Made by a program: the position numbers and the translations under genes
Shown here: piece after piece, positions 62,798 through 64,000 of the stretch
How the letters are laid out: every line of letters begins with the position of its first letter
Position numbering within the stretch: the stretch's first letter is position 1
Source: Pseudomonas fragi
GTDB lineage: Bacteria; Pseudomonadota; Gammaproteobacteria; Pseudomonadales; Pseudomonadaceae
Direction of reading: 5' to 3'
DNA: 64,000 nucleotides
Assembly (NCBI RefSeq): GCF_900105835.1
Contig: NZ_LT629783.1
Coordinates: 3,618,501-3,682,500 of the forward strand
Notes under the pieces: model-generated
Databases searched by the model: none
What the model was told of the DNA's origin: nothing
What the model saw: only the letters and a program-made list of their open reading frames with translations

Positions 62798-64000
62798 TCA
62801 ATCCGGCAGGGCAATCGGACCGATTTCGTGAAACACATCGCCTGGCCCCGGGTTGTCGGCATGGGTGCTGCCGCCAAAGTGCGTCATGATCCCCCACACT
62901 GCGTTCAATGAAGTCTGCACTGCGCCTTCGACCCAGGCCGGGGTCCACGACACATCATCACCGGCAATAAAAATACCGCGCTGTTCGCCGGGCATGTCCT
63001 GCTGCATGAAATGCGCGTACATCCGCTGGTTGTAGCGGTAATGCCCCGGCAGGGCGCCCTTGAAGGCCCCCAGGAAATGCGGGTCGGCTTCCCACGAAAT
63101 GGTGATCGGGTCGCCGATGATTCGGCTGGCGATATCCACCTTCGGATAAATCTTTTTCAGCGAGTCGAGGGCCAGCTTCACGCGCTTTTCCACAGGGTGC
63201 GGGAGCATTTTCAGCGCATCGCTCATCCACGAGTACGACAGGCAAATAACCCCCGGCTTGTCGTCACCGTTGTCGAACAGGTAAGTGCCGCGGGTCAGGC
63301 GATCGGTGAGGGTCATGCTCATCAGGTCGCGGCCGGTTTCCGGGTCTTTGTCTTTCCAGAACGGGCGGTCGACCATAACGAAGGTTTTCGACGATTGCAT
63401 GTAGCGCGTCCGGTCCAGGGCCATCCACAGTTTTTGCGAGAACAGCGACTCTTCGCATTCGATCTGGGTGGTCAGCAACCAGCTTTGGCAGGTAACCAGC
63501 ACGGCCTCGTAGGGGCGTGTGACACCAAGAATGTCAGTGACGGAAAACATCCCGTCCGCTGCACGAGAGATGGCCTTGACCCCGGTACGCGGCGCGCCGT
63601 TGTGCAGCGAACTCAGGCTGGTGCCTGCAGGCCAGTGGGCACAGCGCTCGGGGGCATGACGCCAGATCCCCAGTGGCACCTGCTCGACACCGCCCACCAC
63701 CAGATGCTGATGGTCGTCGCAGTTGGTCATCACCACGCGGAAGATTTCCAGCATCGAGTTGGGGAAGTCCGAGTCCCATCCGCCGGTGCCAAAACCGACC
63801 TGGCCAAACACTTCGCGATGCTGGAACGACAGCTTGGCGAAGGCCTTGGAGGTGGCGACGAAGTCGTAGAACGTGCGGTCGTCCCACAGTGGAACCAGGG
63901 TGTTCCACAGCTCTTTGAGGCGAGGGACGTCACGGTCACGGATGGCTTGCTGAATATCGCCAAAGCGCGAACCTTCCTCCAGAGCGTCAGCCCAGGCGTC
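62798..64000 (-). CDS. davB: lysine 2-monooxygenase, C-terminal part (N-terminus outside window)
   Basis: 400 codons in frame from the window edge to the stop at 62798, flavin amine-oxidase family. Visible: VFGQVGFGTGGWDSDFPNSM, YEAVLVTCQSWLLTTQIECE, FDNGDDKPGVICLSYSWMSD and the C-terminal FAD clasp PGEQRGIFIAGDDVSWTPAW, AWVEGAVQTSLNAVWGI, GPIALPD. It oxidises L-lysine to 5-aminovaleramide, CO2 and water. The N-terminal FAD-binding part lies beyond 64000. Neighbour davA gives the pathway. Confidence 0.88.
   Translation of the reverse strand, partial: DAWADALEEGSRFGDIQQAIRDRDVPRLKELWNTLVPLWDDRTFYDFVATSKAFAKLSFQHREVFGQVGFGTGGWDSDFPNSMLEIFRVVMTNCDDHQHLVVGGVEQVPLGIWRHAPERCAHWPAGTSLSSLHNGAPRTGVKAISRAADGMFSVTDILGVTRPYEAVLVTCQSWLLTTQIECEESLFSQKLWMALDRTRYMQSSKTFVMVDRPFWKDKDPETGRDLMSMTLTDRLTRGTYLFDNGDDKPGVICLSYSWMSDALKMLPHPVEKRVKLALDSLKKIYPKVDIASRIIGDPITISWEADPHFLGAFKGALPGHYRYNQRMYAHFMQQDMPGEQRGIFIAGDDVSWTPAWVEGAVQTSLNAVWGIMTHFGGSTHADNPGPGDVFHEIGPIALPD

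Noticed and set aside
1..64000. Prophage, defence island, toxin-antitoxin or tRNA genes
   Set aside because: All intervals are filled by conserved housekeeping or metabolic genes and repeats; no integrase, transposase, restriction or tRNA-like sequence was seen on inspection.

Overview
The window reads as ordinary chromosome of a fluorescent-group Pseudomonas. The evidence is the gene order (bioBFHCD, two acyl-CoA dehydrogenases, rsmY, a LysR gene, a class III aminotransferase, the pqq cluster and davAB are neighbours in this genus), the codon bias, and at least fifteen REPIN-type repeats built on GTGGGAGCGGGCTTGCTCGC, which are characteristic of the P. fluorescens lineage. I see no prophage, transposase, CRISPR array, toxin-antitoxin pair, tRNA or rRNA.

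Layout. 1-4 kb: YceI (cut by the window start) and cytochrome b561, then bioA and rsmE. 3.7-7.4 kb: an amino-acid utilisation unit (solute-binding protein, RidA-type protein, FAD D-amino acid dehydrogenase) with a divergent LysR regulator and a clear palindromic operator. 7.4-15.1 kb: a two-subunit PQQ polyol/glucose-type dehydrogenase, a Na+/H+ antiporter, an EamA transporter, a MAPEG protein, mltA, a cytochrome c' lipoprotein and a DUF1090 protein. 15.2-23.7 kb: metK with an ArsR-methyltransferase (SahR-like) regulator, then the carbon cluster tkt-epd-pgk-(lipoprotein)-fba. 23.8-29.3 kb: a Fur-type iron-starvation unit (ECF sigma, FecR, TonB receptor, PepSY membrane protein, 58-residue membrane protein). 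29.5-35.1 kb: a DnaQ-like exonuclease overlapping a cNMP/CBS/DUF294 protein, a lone receiver-domain protein, and glcB with an upstream palindrome. 35.5-42 kb: gcvR, rarD, srkA, phoX, modE, comF. 42-46.7 kb: the overlapping bioBFHCD operon behind a BirA-type operator. 46.9-50.8 kb: two paralogous long acyl-CoA dehydrogenases, the first behind a consensus promoter and PsrA-type operator. 50.8-51 kb: an unlabelled small RNA gene of the RsmX/Y/Z type (best fit rsmY) with a GacA box, eight GGA motifs and a terminator. 51.1-53.9 kb: LysR, aminotransferase, YqaE/Pmp3. 54-61.8 kb: pqqF-A-B-C-D-E-M. 61.8-64 kb: davA and the C-terminal part of davB.

How it works together. The window holds both the genes for making PQQ and a PQQ-dependent dehydrogenase. 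It also holds almost all of biotin synthesis from a malonyl-CoA starter (bioC, bioH, bioF, bioA, bioD, bioB), with bioA 40 kb from the others. Central carbon flow (transketolase, lower glycolysis, glyoxylate shunt) and fatty acid and lysine catabolism make up much of the rest. The most informative non-coding signals are the Rsm small RNA, the BirA, PsrA and SahR-like operators, the palindrome upstream of glcB, and the terminator-like hairpin between pqqA and pqqB. I found no clearly undescribed system; the findings are mostly regulatory structure that a gene list would miss.
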